From: Bacteroidales bacterium
Lineage (GTDB): Bacteria; Bacteroidota; Bacteroidia; Bacteroidales; Muribaculaceae
Length of the DNA stretch: 11,208 bases
Direction of reading: 5' to 3'
NCBI GenBank assembly: GCA_900755985.1
Contig: CAAEIL010000123.1
Coordinates: 1 to 11,208, forward strand
In this document: one piece after another, positions 1-7,560 of the stretch
Numbering within the stretch: the stretch's first letter is position 1
Layout: each line of letters begins with the position of its first letter
Translations under genes and position numbers: made by a program
The notes under the pieces: model-generated
The model's database searches: none
What the model was told of the DNA's origin: nothing
What the model saw: only the letters and a program-made list of their open reading frames with translations

Positions 1-600
1 GGTAGGGTCGGGCTGAGGGGCGAAAGCCAGATGGCGTATTGTCGATTCGCCGCCGGTCAGGCGCACCTTCTTGAAAGATGGTATTATGTCGTAAGGTCCG
101 GGCTTCCACTGCGTGCGTACGCTTTCGTTGAAATCGTAAACCTGAGGGCCGTAGGGCATTTTGTCGATGCCGGAGTACTGCCATTGTCCCGGTCGGTCTA
201 TCTCGTGTCGAAGGTATGTCACAGCCTGTGTCGAGCCGTCTCGGTTGACGCGGTGCCAGCCGTCGGGTGCGTAGTTGACGTTGATAAGCCGTCCACGAGT
301 GTCTATCTCGACCACAACGCTGTCGGCGCCGGAGACAAAGCGAGGCGAACTCAGCGCGTAATATCCGGGGACAATCTCGGTGAGGGTGTCGGCGGGATTG
401 AGGACTTGCATTTTGCGGGCGAACATATTGAAGCACAGACGGTCAAAGTCCATGTCGCCGCGTACTGTGATGCGCTGCACATAGTGCAGGCCGGCATCGT
501 CCCTGGCATTGTCTGACGATGTCCATGTGACGGTGGTCTGCGCAGCGGCCGTAAGCACGGCGCCGATGCTCAGAAGTGTGATGAGTGGCTTTATTTTCAT
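1..600 (-). CDS. Secreted protein, probable GH20 beta-N-acetylhexosaminidase, N-terminal part only
   Basis: This leftward gene starts at the ATG at 600-598 and stays open for 200 codons to the left edge, so its 3' part is missing. Residues 1-20 form a Sec signal peptide (MKIKP, then a hydrophobic core ending LTAAA), so the product is exported to the periplasm or surface. Residues 40-175 carry motifs I associate from memory with the N-terminal non-catalytic beta domain of Bacteroidales GH20 hexosaminidases: RLCFNMFARKM (54-64), NPADTLTEIVPGYY (68-81), SSPRF (84-88), YAPDGWH (110-116), DKMPYGPQVYDFNE (146-159) and YDIIPSFKKV (170-179). No catalytic Asp-Glu pair can be seen, because that domain would lie outside the window. 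If correct, the enzyme trims terminal GlcNAc/GalNAc from host or dietary glycans. It lies 59 bp behind the helicase gene with no TAnnTTTG promoter in the gap, so read-through transcription is plausible. Export is certain enough; the family assignment is moderate. Confidence 0.6.
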   Translation of the reverse strand, partial: MKIKPLITLLSIGAVLTAAAQTTVTWTSSDNARDDAGLHYVQRITVRGDMDFDRLCFNMFARKMQVLNPADTLTEIVPGYYALSSPRFVSGADSVVVEIDTRGRLINVNYAPDGWHRVNRDGSTQAVTYLRHEIDRPGQWQYSGIDKMPYGPQVYDFNESVRTQWKPGPYDIIPSFKKVRLTGGESTIRHLAFAPQPDPT

Positions 601-659
601 GGTCGCTTAGTTGGGTGTATATTTTAAGGATGTCTGTTTATTAGTGGTGACGGGGAGTG

Positions 660-3600
660 TCAGGGTGTGACTTCGATGACCTGACGCATGTCGACGTACC
701 ACAGGTACCCGCGCACACGTGCTTCGGGGTATATCTGCGATACTATGTGCATATAATTGCGCACCTGACCGAAGTTTTCGTCGCTGACGTCGGCGGTGAA
801 CTTGAAGTCGACAATCTCGATGCTGCCGTCGTCAAAGAACATCAGGCGGTCGATGCGTCGTGTTGAGCCGTGGTCAAATTTGTCAAACTTGTTTTCGGGC
901 GGAAGAAACAGCGAGGCTTCGTTGTAGACCGTATGCGGCTCGTCAAACCAATGCGAGAGGTATCCGGCCATCTTTTCATCGTTCAGCAGTTGTGCCAGCT
1001 CGCCGTGACATCGGTCAACAAGAGTGCTGCTGACGTGGAAGTGCTCGGCGACATGGCTGAAAGCCTTGTCGAGGGCGGCGGCGTCGTGCGAGCGTGTCAT
1101 CTGCTGCAGGGCATAGTGCTGTATGGTGCCACGCAGCTCTTCGGGAGTCATTTTTAGCCGTGCTTTGTGGCGTCTTTTGTGAAGAGTGTCGTCGGTGTCG
1201 CTGTCGCCGCCACATTCATCGCCGCGTGGGTCAAGACACATCAGACGGCTCATGGCGCCGCCTTTGCTCAGGCTGTAAACAGGCTTCAGGGGAGCAGCCG
1301 GAGTGCTTTCGCCTTCTTTCTTGTCGGGTATGTAGACTGTGGGGGCTCCGATGACAATTTCGCCCTCGACGCCGGTACGCACTTCTGCTGCGTTGAAGTC
1401 GAGCATGAGCGAAGGGACATAGCGCTCGTCCTGCGGTCGCCCGATGTCAAAAGCTTCGACAAGCTCCTTGCCTATGTTTTTGTCAGTGAGATAGCAGACT
1501 ATAAGTTCGCGCTTGGGACGTGTATACGCCACGTAGGTTTTGTTGGTGATGTCGGCCAGACGTTCGCTGTAGTTGGCCATGGCCTCGTCGTGTAGCGGCG
1601 AGAATTCAGACCGCAATGCGGCCGAAGTGCGCACGCGGACTGCGGGCGGAAAGACTGCGGGGTCGATGCCGCTGATGTCCGGCGACTTTACCCAGATGTC
1701 TTCTTCCTGACCAAAGAGGCTCCACGACCCGAAGGGAATGTGTACGCAGTCGAACTCGAGGCCTTTGGACTTATGTATTGTCATTACGGCCACTGAGTTG
1801 CCTGAGGGCGGCGAGGAGACGGCGGCGCGGTTGCAACGCGTGTCCCAGTAGCGCAAAAACGCATGAAGCGAATTGCCGAACTTTAGCGAGTAATCGGCCA
1901 CCATGTCCTCCAGGGCGGCGATGAAAGCGGCTTCCAGGACACAGAGTTCGCGGGGCAGACGGCGTGCTATTATGATTTCGACTAAAGCGGGCAGCGTGGC
2001 GGGGTTCTGGTCGGCGATGTCGGCGATGAGGGCACGGCTGGTGAGTCCCGTAGTGCTGTCGCCGGCTTGTTCGCCCGGGTCGAAGGCCATGGCAAGCGAA
2101 CGGTCGATGTCGCCGCCTGTCGCCTGCATGAAATAGTCGAAGCGGCACATCATCACCTCGACGTCGTTCATTGATGCCACGTCGGGCATGCCCGAAGGTG
2201 TGGGCATGTCGGCGCGCGACGAGCGCTCGATGAGTGTAAGCATGGCTATGACCGAGCGTACCGAAGCGGAGTTGCGCAACAGAAGTCCTTCGTCGCTTAG
2301 TACCGGTATTTCGTTAAGCATCAAGAAGTTTACAACTTCTTTGGCCTGGGCGTTGGTGTTTACGAGCACGGCGATTTTGTCCCAGGGGTAGCCGGCCTGG
2401 CGCTGACGTCTGATTTCGCCGAGCATAATTGACAGTGCTTGCTGTTCGTTTTCGGGAGTGTCGGGCTGAAAGACGGCTTCGGGCCCGGCGCTGACAGTGT
2501 CGGCGGCCGCGTCGTTATTGCCTTGTGCGTCAGGGATGTTGTTTACGGGTACGAAATGTATGTAGCCTTTAAGATTGCCGGTCTTGGGCGAAATTTGCTG
2601 TGTGACGCCGTCGTAGCCGTCGATGCCGAGCCGCTCGGCAAGAATACTGAAAAGCGTGTTGTTGAAACGTACTATGTCAGGCGCCGAGCGCCAGTTGGTG
2701 TTCTCGGCGATGAGTTTGCCGCGTATAGCGCAGTCGCCGGGAAAGTCTTTTTCCTCGACGGTGTGCGCCAGCATGGACGAGTCCGAGTTGCGGAAACGGT
2801 AGATGGCTTGCTTGACGTCGCCGATGATGAGGTTGTCGTTGCCTGTCGACAGTGACTGCCCGACAAGCGGTCGCAGATTGTGCCACTGCATGCGCGAGGT
2901 GTCCTGGAACTCGTCGATGAGGAAGTGGCGCAGCTCGACGCCCATACGCTCGTATATGAACGGAAATTCGTCCGAGCCGATAATCTTGTCCAGCAGCGTG
3001 TTGGTGTCGGCAAGGAGCATGACGTTGTTGTCACGGCACAGCCTGCGTATGTAGCCGATGATGATTTTCAGCAGCTCGATGGTGTTTATGTTGTCGGCAA
3101 TCGAGTTCACGACGTTCTGCTCGTAGAAATTGTGCAGCACATCGCTGAAGAATCGTTGTATTACGGTATTGCCGTCGCCGGGCAGGCTTTCGACCGCGAC
3201 GCTTTTGATTTTGTTGAACAGAGGCGCGGGGCTGAATGAGCCGTCGTCGGGAAAGATTGCCGCGAGATATGTCTTGCTGAAGGATGCTGCTTTCTGAGGC
3301 TCGGAGGCAAGAGCGCGTTCGAGGACACCTTTGAAGGGCGCTTTGATTTTCAGCGCGGAGTCGGCGTCGATTATGCTCTGCACTTCAAGTGCCTTGGCAG
3401 CAAGTCGCTTGGCCGAGTCGTCATTAAATTTGCCGAGTGCGCGTTTGAAATTGCTCATACGCGTCGGGTCGTCAAGCCAAGCCATAAGTTCGTCGCTAAA
3501 ACTGTTGAAACGCTCGTCGAACAGGTCCTGGACAAAGTCGACAAGCTCAGAAAGCAGTGAGCCTTTGCGGTTGAAGACATTGGTCTGACGTCCGCGGTCT

Positions 3601-4181
3601 GCTGCGTCGGTAATGTATTCGAGTATCCATCTCTTAACCGGCGCGACTTCGGGATTGTCGGGGTTGAGGTTGAAATTGTCGAGCATTTCGGCCAAAGCGG
3701 CGCTTACTACCGAGGTCTGGTCGATTTCGATTTCGTAGTCGCCCTGACGTCGTATTTCGCGGGCAAAGTTGCGCAATACGCTCTGAAAAAACGAGTCGAT
3801 GGTCGATACGTTGAAGTATCCGTAGTCGAGCAGCAGGGCGTTGAGCGCTTTGGCGGCGGCCTGCCGGAGCGCTGCGTTGTCGCAGCCGAAGTCGGCGCAG
3901 AGCGCCTTTGCAAAGCTGTTGGAAGTGTCGTCGTCGGCAAGTATGGACAGGGCTTTGAGTTCGCTGACGATGCGGCCTTTCATCTCGTCGGTAGCCTTGT
4001 TGGTGAAGGTAATGGCCAGGATTTGGCGGTGTCGCGGCACGCGGGGTGTGCCGTCGAACAGACGGTAGTGCGCTGTGCCATCGGCGTCGGTATGTTTTTC
4101 GCCGAGCAGCAGCTTTATGTACTGCAGTGCCAGATTGTATGTCTTGCCCGACCCGGCCGAGGCTTTGTGTATAGTAAGCAA
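660..4181 (-). CDS. UvrD/RecB-like helicase with C-terminal PD-(D/E)XK nuclease (AddA-type)
   Basis: The 1173-residue product is an ATP-dependent SF1A DNA helicase fused to a RecB-family nuclease, as expected of the AddA subunit that resects double-strand breaks for RecA loading. Helicase motifs appear in order: Walker A ASAGSGKT (7-14), Ia ITFTNKATDEM (57-67), Walker B LIDEFQDT (421-428), III GDVKQAIYRFR (454-464), IV NTNWRS (494-499), V MTIHKSKGLEF (800-810) and VI TYVAYTRPKREL (882-893). The nuclease motifs are also intact: H1022, D1111 in RRIDRL, D1125-F-K1127, and Q1139...Y1143 in QVRNY. An acidic then basic stretch (about 985-1010) links the two halves. No in-frame ATG lies close to Walker A. 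TTG at 4181 gives an N-terminus MLTIHKASAGSGKT like that of relatives; an upstream TTG at 4250 is the alternative. The frame stays open back to 4448, but that part overlaps the SUI1 gene. It lies 73 bp after SUI1. No AddB-like partner is in the window. Confidence 0.9.
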   Translation of the reverse strand: MLTIHKASAGSGKTYNLALQYIKLLLGEKHTDADGTAHYRLFDGTPRVPRHRQILAITFTNKATDEMKGRIVSELKALSILADDDTSNSFAKALCADFGCDNAALRQAAAKALNALLLDYGYFNVSTIDSFFQSVLRNFAREIRRQGDYEIEIDQTSVVSAALAEMLDNFNLNPDNPEVAPVKRWILEYITDAADRGRQTNVFNRKGSLLSELVDFVQDLFDERFNSFSDELMAWLDDPTRMSNFKRALGKFNDDSAKRLAAKALEVQSIIDADSALKIKAPFKGVLERALASEPQKAASFSKTYLAAIFPDDGSFSPAPLFNKIKSVAVESLPGDGNTVIQRFFSDVLHNFYEQNVVNSIADNINTIELLKIIIGYIRRLCRDNNVMLLADTNTLLDKIIGSDEFPFIYERMGVELRHFLIDEFQDTSRMQWHNLRPLVGQSLSTGNDNLIIGDVKQAIYRFRNSDSSMLAHTVEEKDFPGDCAIRGKLIAENTNWRSAPDIVRFNNTLFSILAERLGIDGYDGVTQQISPKTGNLKGYIHFVPVNNIPDAQGNNDAAADTVSAGPEAVFQPDTPENEQQALSIMLGEIRRQRQAGYPWDKIAVLVNTNAQAKEVVNFLMLNEIPVLSDEGLLLRNSASVRSVIAMLTLIERSSRADMPTPSGMPDVASMNDVEVMMCRFDYFMQATGGDIDRSLAMAFDPGEQAGDSTTGLTSRALIADIADQNPATLPALVEIIIARRLPRELCVLEAAFIAALEDMVADYSLKFGNSLHAFLRYWDTRCNRAAVSSPPSGNSVAVMTIHKSKGLEFDCVHIPFGSWSLFGQEEDIWVKSPDISGIDPAVFPPAVRVRTSAALRSEFSPLHDEAMANYSERLADITNKTYVAYTRPKRELIVCYLTDKNIGKELVEAFDIGRPQDERYVPSLMLDFNAAEVRTGVEGEIVIGAPTVYIPDKKEGESTPAAPLKPVYSLSKGGAMSRLMCLDPRGDECGGDSDTDDTLHKRRHKARLKMTPEELRGTIQHYALQQMTRSHDAAALDKAFSHVAEHFHVSSTLVDRCHGELAQLLNDEKMAGYLSHWFDEPHTVYNEASLFLPPENKFDKFDHGSTRRIDRLMFFDDGSIEIVDFKFTADVSDENFGQVRNYMHIVSQIYPEARVRGYLWYVDMRQVIEVTP

Positions 4182-4254
4182 TTTAAGAGATGTGTTGAAT
4201 GGCTTGTTGTTGCAGGCTGACGAGATATGAGTCGGCCTGAGACAGAGCAAAAGC

Positions 4255-4611
4255 TCAGCCTTTGACAATGAATCCGCGCCCGCGTAACAGGGGACGCAGA
4301 CGCTGGCGGACGTCACCCTGAAGCAGGATTTCGCCGCCTCGTGCCGAGCCTCCGGCCGCGAGGGTTTTCTTGAGTTCGGAGGCGAGTGCGAGCAGCGCGT
4401 CGTCATCAAGCGCGTCGAGTCCGGCGACAATGGTGGCGGCTTTGCCACCGCGGCCTTTCCGCTCGTAGCTTATGGTGACGGTGATGCGGGGCGACTTGCT
4501 TGCGGGAGAGGCAATGCCGTCGGGGGCAGCTTCTGCTGCGCCGTTGCCTTCGGGCAGTGTCTCGCGCAGGGCGGCAAGGGCATCGGTCCACGAGTTATGG
4601 TCAGTCTTCAT
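4255..4611 (-). CDS. SUI1/YciH-family translation initiation factor-like protein
   Basis: This 118-residue cytoplasmic protein has a low-complexity Ala/Pro/Glu-rich N-terminus (about 1-40) and a SUI1 fold from about 42 to 117. The fold shows the basic glycine loop RKGRGGKAATIVAGL (51-65), ELKKTLAAGGSARGG (79-93) and the closing EILLQGDVRQRL (94-105), as in eIF1 and bacterial YciH. Eukaryotic eIF1 governs start-codon fidelity at the ribosomal P site. The bacterial homologues are less well understood, and a role in initiation fidelity or stress translation is inference. The ATG at 4611-4609 lies inside the last codons of the upstream lipoprotein gene (11-bp overlap, different frame), which implies translational coupling. 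The stop is at 4255-4257, 73 bp before the proposed helicase start. The length is normal for Bacteroidota homologues. Confidence 0.9.
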   Translation of the reverse strand: MKTDHNSWTDALAALRETLPEGNGAAEAAPDGIASPASKSPRITVTISYERKGRGGKAATIVAGLDALDDDALLALASELKKTLAAGGSARGGEILLQGDVRQRLRPLLRGRGFIVKG

Positions 4612-5071
4612 GGGCCGGGGCGCTGTCGTTTTCCTGGAAATATTCTTCGTGTCCGTTGTCGATGGCGGTGAAGTCTATGCCACGTGTCAGGTTGAGCTGT
4701 TCCAGCTGGTTGACAATGGACATCTGTTCGGGCGGCAGTTTGCTGAAGTAAGCGCGTACCGTGTCGGGCGCCATGTCGTTGGCATGGTCGAGCCATCGGG
4801 CGGCTTCGGCCATGTTGTTGCCCTGGTCGACGTCGTTGTCGGCCGCGCGGGCATAAATCATTGCCATTTTGCAGCAGTCCGAGGCCGACAGGCGTGCCGT
4901 GTCGGCGGATGTGGCTATTTTGTTGCAGATGCTGACGGCGTCGGCAAAGTTGCCATGTCCGGCTTGTTCTTCGGCCTCGGCAAGCATGGATGTGTTGTCG
5001 GTGCTCTCGCCGCAGGCGCCAAGCGTCAGGAGTATGGCTACAGACAATATTATGTTCAGTAGGTATTTCAT
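4601..5071 (-). CDS. Small lipoprotein with helical, TPR-like body
   Basis: This 156-residue protein of unknown function carries a type II (lipoprotein) signal peptide: MKYLL, a hydrophobic run, and the lipobox LGAC with the lipidated cysteine at position 20. It should therefore be membrane-anchored. The mature part is Ala/Asp/Glu-rich and mostly helical. The stretch AEAEEQAGHGNFADAVSICN (31-50), followed by further alternating helices up to about residue 100 (MAEAARWLDHANDMAPD, 87-103), resembles tetratricopeptide spacing, so a scaffold or assembly role is possible. I cannot define full TPR motifs with certainty. The acidic C-terminus (about 138-156) looks disordered. The ATG at 5071-5069 follows the glgB stop by only 19 bp, and its 3' end overlaps the SUI1 start by 11 bp, so it sits in the middle of an operon. 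I do not recognise a named family. Confidence 0.8.
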   Translation of the reverse strand: MKYLLNIILSVAILLTLGACGESTDNTSMLAEAEEQAGHGNFADAVSICNKIATSADTARLSASDCCKMAMIYARAADNDVDQGNNMAEAARWLDHANDMAPDTVRAYFSKLPPEQMSIVNQLEQLNLTRGIDFTAIDNGHEEYFQENDSAPAHED

Positions 5072-5090
5072 GGTATTGGATGAAATGTGA

Positions 5091-7253
5091 TTAGTCTTTG
5101 AGTTTGAGAATCATTGCGGTGCGGGGCGGCAGATACAGTTTGAGCCATTCGACGCCTGCCGGGGCGTACAGCTCGTCGAAGGTGGTCAGGTGCTCGACGC
5201 TCATGTCTATATTGCCGTAGCCGCCGAATCGGGGCTCGTCGGTCGACAGTACGGGGATGTATTTGCCTGCGGGGGCAAGTATGCCGTAGTCGTTGAAAGC
5301 CTTTGTGGGTGAGAAGTTGAAGACGAACGCCAATTTACCGCGCATGAAGGCCAGCACCTGGTCATCGTCTTTCTCCCAAAGTTTGCGTACGGGCAGTGCC
5401 TGGAAGTTGTAAACGTCCTCGACGGTGTGTATCATAGCCTTGTCAAAGTCGCCAAGGAAATGATACTTCAGATTGGGGTTGTCGACGAGGTCCCACTGTC
5501 GTCGTGCGTACTTGTATGACCAGCCGTTACCCTCGCGTGGGAAGTCTATCCATTCGGGGTGGCCCCATTCGTTGCCCATGAAGTTGAGGTATCCGCCGTT
5601 GATGAGTCCCAGTGTCACCAGGCGTATCATCTTGTGCAGGGCCATGCCGCGGGCCACGGTCATGTCGTTGTCGCCGGTCATCATGTGCCAGTACATGTGG
5701 TCGTCGATGAGGCGGAAAATCACTGTTTTGTCACCGACAAGCGCTTGGTCGTGGCTTTCGACGTACGATATGGTCTTCTCGTCCGAGCGGCGGTTGGTCA
5801 GTTCCCAGAATATTGAAGTGGGATGCCAGTCTTCGTCTTTTTTCTCTTTGAGGGTCTTTATCCAGTAGTCGGGGATGCCCATGGCCATGCGGTAGTCAAA
5901 ACCCATTCCGCCGTCGGCGAAGGGGAGGGCCAGACCCGGCATGCCGGACATTTCTTCGGCTATGGTGATGGCGCGGGGATTGATTTCGTGGATAAGTTTG
6001 TTGGCGAGAGTAAGGTAGGTTATGGCATTGGTGTCCTGACCGCCGTTGTAGTAGTCGCCGTAGCCCGAGAAAGCCTGTCCCAGTCCATGGTTGTAATACA
6101 GCATCGAGGTGACGCCGTCAAAGCGGAAGCCGTCGAAATGGTACTCTTCGAGCCAGAACTTGCAGTTGGACAGCAGGAAGTGCAGTACCATGTTTTTGCC
6201 ATAGTCGAAGCACAGCGAGTCCCATGCCGGATGCTCGCGTCGTCCGTCGCCGTAGAAGTACAGATTGTACGAGCCGTCGAAGCGACCTAAGCCTTCGACC
6301 TCGTTTTTGACGGCGTGTGAGTGGACTATGTCCATGATGACGGCGAGACCCAGCGAGTGCGCGCGGTCAATCAGACTTTTCAGGTCGTCAGGCGTGCCGA
6401 AGCGCGATGATGCGGCGTAGAAGCTCGACACATGATAGCCGAACGAGCCGTAGTACGGATGTTCCTGGATGGCCATAATCTGTATGGCGTTATAGCCGTC
6501 TGCGGCAATGCGAGGCAGAATGTTGTCGCGGAATTCGGCATATGTGCCCACACCTTCGCGGTCCTGTGCCATGCCTATGTGGCACTCGTATATCAGCAGG
6601 GGACGTGTGTCGGGAGTGAATTTTTTTGTCTCCCAGCGATAAGCCTTCTTTGGTGCCCATACCTGAGCCGAAAAAATTTTGGTATTTTCGTCCTGGACGA
6701 CGCGGGTGGCGTAAGCCGGGATGCGTTCGCCCTCGCCGCCGTTCCACTTTATCAGCAACTTGAACAGCTGTCCGTGGCTGAGGGCGTCGGCGGGGAAGTG
6801 GCCTTCCCAGACGCCGTCCGAACCTTCGACGCGATGCAGGGCGTATGCCTCGTCGGGCTTCCAGCCGTTAAACTCGCCTATGAGCGAAATGGCTGTGGCG
6901 TTGGGTGCCATTTCGCGGAAAACCCATGAGCCGTCTTTCTGACGGTGCAGCCCGAAGTAGTTGTATGCGTTGGCAAAGTCGCGCAGCGAGCCGCTGTCGC
7001 CGATAAGCTCGGCTTCCTTGCGTAGAGCGTCTTCGTGCCGTCCTTCAATGGCGGCGGAGTATGGGCGCAGCCATTCGTCGTTTTTGAGGATGCCGAGAGT
7101 TTTTGCGGGCTTAGGCTTGGCCGTGGTTTTCTTAGCGGCGGTCTTGTCTGCGGCGGCAGAGGCGTTTTTTTTGACGGTCTTGGCAGCGCAGGTCTTGGTA
7201 GCCGAAGCTTCTTTTGTGTCTTTTCGGGATGCGGGCTTGCGAGTGGTGCTCAT
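5091..7253 (-). CDS. glgB: 1,4-alpha-glucan (glycogen) branching enzyme, GH13_8 type
   Basis: This enzyme cuts alpha-1,4 glucan chains and rejoins them as alpha-1,6 branches in cytoplasmic glycogen synthesis (EC 2.4.1.18). It is 720 residues long. After a Lys/Ala-rich tail (2-50) comes the helical start KTLGILKNDEWLRPY (51-65), a CBM48-like beta domain (about 97-190, APNATAISLIGEFNGW at 116-131), the GH13 barrel (about 220-600) and an all-beta C-terminal domain. Catalytic signatures are intact: region I D308-IVHSH, region II GFRFDG with nucleophile D379, region III ITIAEE with acid E433, and region IV ESHD with D502. YECHIGMAQ and YGSFGYHV are typical of the eukaryote-like branching-enzyme subfamily that Bacteroidota carry. 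The ATG at 7253-7251 is chosen because it directly precedes the tail and has an A-rich upstream region; the frame remains open to 7544. A promoter lies about 100 bp upstream and the lipoprotein gene follows 19 bp downstream. Confidence 0.95.
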   Translation of the reverse strand: MSTTRKPASRKDTKEASATKTCAAKTVKKNASAAADKTAAKKTTAKPKPAKTLGILKNDEWLRPYSAAIEGRHEDALRKEAELIGDSGSLRDFANAYNYFGLHRQKDGSWVFREMAPNATAISLIGEFNGWKPDEAYALHRVEGSDGVWEGHFPADALSHGQLFKLLIKWNGGEGERIPAYATRVVQDENTKIFSAQVWAPKKAYRWETKKFTPDTRPLLIYECHIGMAQDREGVGTYAEFRDNILPRIAADGYNAIQIMAIQEHPYYGSFGYHVSSFYAASSRFGTPDDLKSLIDRAHSLGLAVIMDIVHSHAVKNEVEGLGRFDGSYNLYFYGDGRREHPAWDSLCFDYGKNMVLHFLLSNCKFWLEEYHFDGFRFDGVTSMLYYNHGLGQAFSGYGDYYNGGQDTNAITYLTLANKLIHEINPRAITIAEEMSGMPGLALPFADGGMGFDYRMAMGIPDYWIKTLKEKKDEDWHPTSIFWELTNRRSDEKTISYVESHDQALVGDKTVIFRLIDDHMYWHMMTGDNDMTVARGMALHKMIRLVTLGLINGGYLNFMGNEWGHPEWIDFPREGNGWSYKYARRQWDLVDNPNLKYHFLGDFDKAMIHTVEDVYNFQALPVRKLWEKDDDQVLAFMRGKLAFVFNFSPTKAFNDYGILAPAGKYIPVLSTDEPRFGGYGNIDMSVEHLTTFDELYAPAGVEWLKLYLPPRTAMILKLKD
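7104..7250 (-). other. Lys/Ala-rich, histone-H1-like N-terminal tail of GlgB (within CDS)
   Basis: Codons 2-50 of glgB encode a low-complexity tail made largely of Lys, Ala, Thr and Ser (about 13 Lys and 13 Ala, only three acidic residues), with patterns such as KTAAKKTTAKPKPAK. It comes before the conserved start of the enzyme at residue 51 and is probably disordered. Similar tails occur on bacterial histone-H1-like DNA-binding proteins. Branching enzymes normally begin close to the KTLGxxKND segment, so this is an added segment. Its function is unknown. Confidence 0.8.
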
Positions 7254-7322
7254 ATATTTCTGATTTTTGGGTATGTGGGCATGTGTTCGCCATAGAGCAG
7301 GCTGCCGGACGGCATATCTTAA

Positions 7323-7337
7323 AGGCCGAAGCGGCCT
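7323..7337 (-). other. Short perfect hairpin in the glgB leader
   Basis: AGGCCG, a 3-nt loop, then CGGCCT forms a perfect 6-bp GC-rich stem. On the leftward transcript it lies about 10 nt after the predicted start site and about 70 nt before the glgB ATG, followed by TTTAAG. It could stabilise the mRNA 5' end or act as a weak attenuator, but the T-run is too short for a confident terminator call. The same bases also fall in the open in-frame extension of glgB. Confidence 0.4.
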
Positions 7338-7354
7338 CTGCGGCATGGCAAAGA

Positions 7355-7383
7355 CAAAGTTACAACAAAAATCCTTAAAACAA
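7355..7383 (-). promoter_or_regulatory. Bacteroidota sigma-ABfr-type promoter for glgB operon
   Basis: On the minus strand there is TTG (7383-7381), an 18-bp spacer, and TAACTTTG (7362-7355), an exact match to the -7 consensus TAnnTTTG with acceptable -33 spacing. Transcription should start near 7348, giving a leader of about 95 nt before the chosen glgB ATG. It likely drives glgB, the lipoprotein, the SUI1 gene and probably the helicase gene. Confidence 0.65.
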
Positions 7384-7560
7384 GGCTTTCGTCTGAAATT
7401 TTTTATCTCGCCGCCGAAATAGCATGATTGGCTATGTATGTATGTCTCAAGTATTGTAGAGCCGGTTCGATATGATGCCTGGCTGCTATCGGAATTTCGG
7501 ACGGCCGTATGCCGGAGTCGGGGTATAACAAATCTTTCCCGCAAAGATAAAGCCTTGAGG
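7384..7560. other. Non-coding stretch upstream of the glgB promoter
   Basis: I see no credible gene here. The glgB reading frame stays open through it on the minus strand up to 7544, but the translated residues look like noise. It contains a TATG triplet repeat (about 7434-7445), a minus-strand TATCTTTG box (7549-7542) matching the -7 promoter consensus without a clear -33 TTG, and an inverted repeat ATCTTT-5nt-AAAGAT (7532-7548) overlapping that box. It may hold a second, regulated promoter for glgB or an unannotated small RNA; neither is demonstrated. Confidence 0.4.

Noticed and set aside
31..516. 161-codon rightward open frame
   Set aside because: It is antisense to the exported GH20-like gene, which has a signal peptide and recognisable motifs; no promoter or family resemblance.
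1167..1595. 142-codon and other rightward frames under the helicase gene
   Set aside because: These are antisense shadows of a gene with complete conserved motifs on the other strand.
4182..4448. 89-codon N-terminal extension of the helicase-nuclease frame
   Set aside because: It overlaps most of the SUI1 coding sequence on the same strand, its residues resemble no helicase N-terminus, and the Walker A motif should be near the protein start.
5823..6290. 155-codon rightward frame
   Set aside because: Mirror frame of the glgB catalytic barrel; no independent evidence.
7347..7544. Extension of the glgB frame upstream of the promoter
   Set aside because: It crosses the -7/-33 promoter elements and the residues look like random translation; the frame is simply free of stops.
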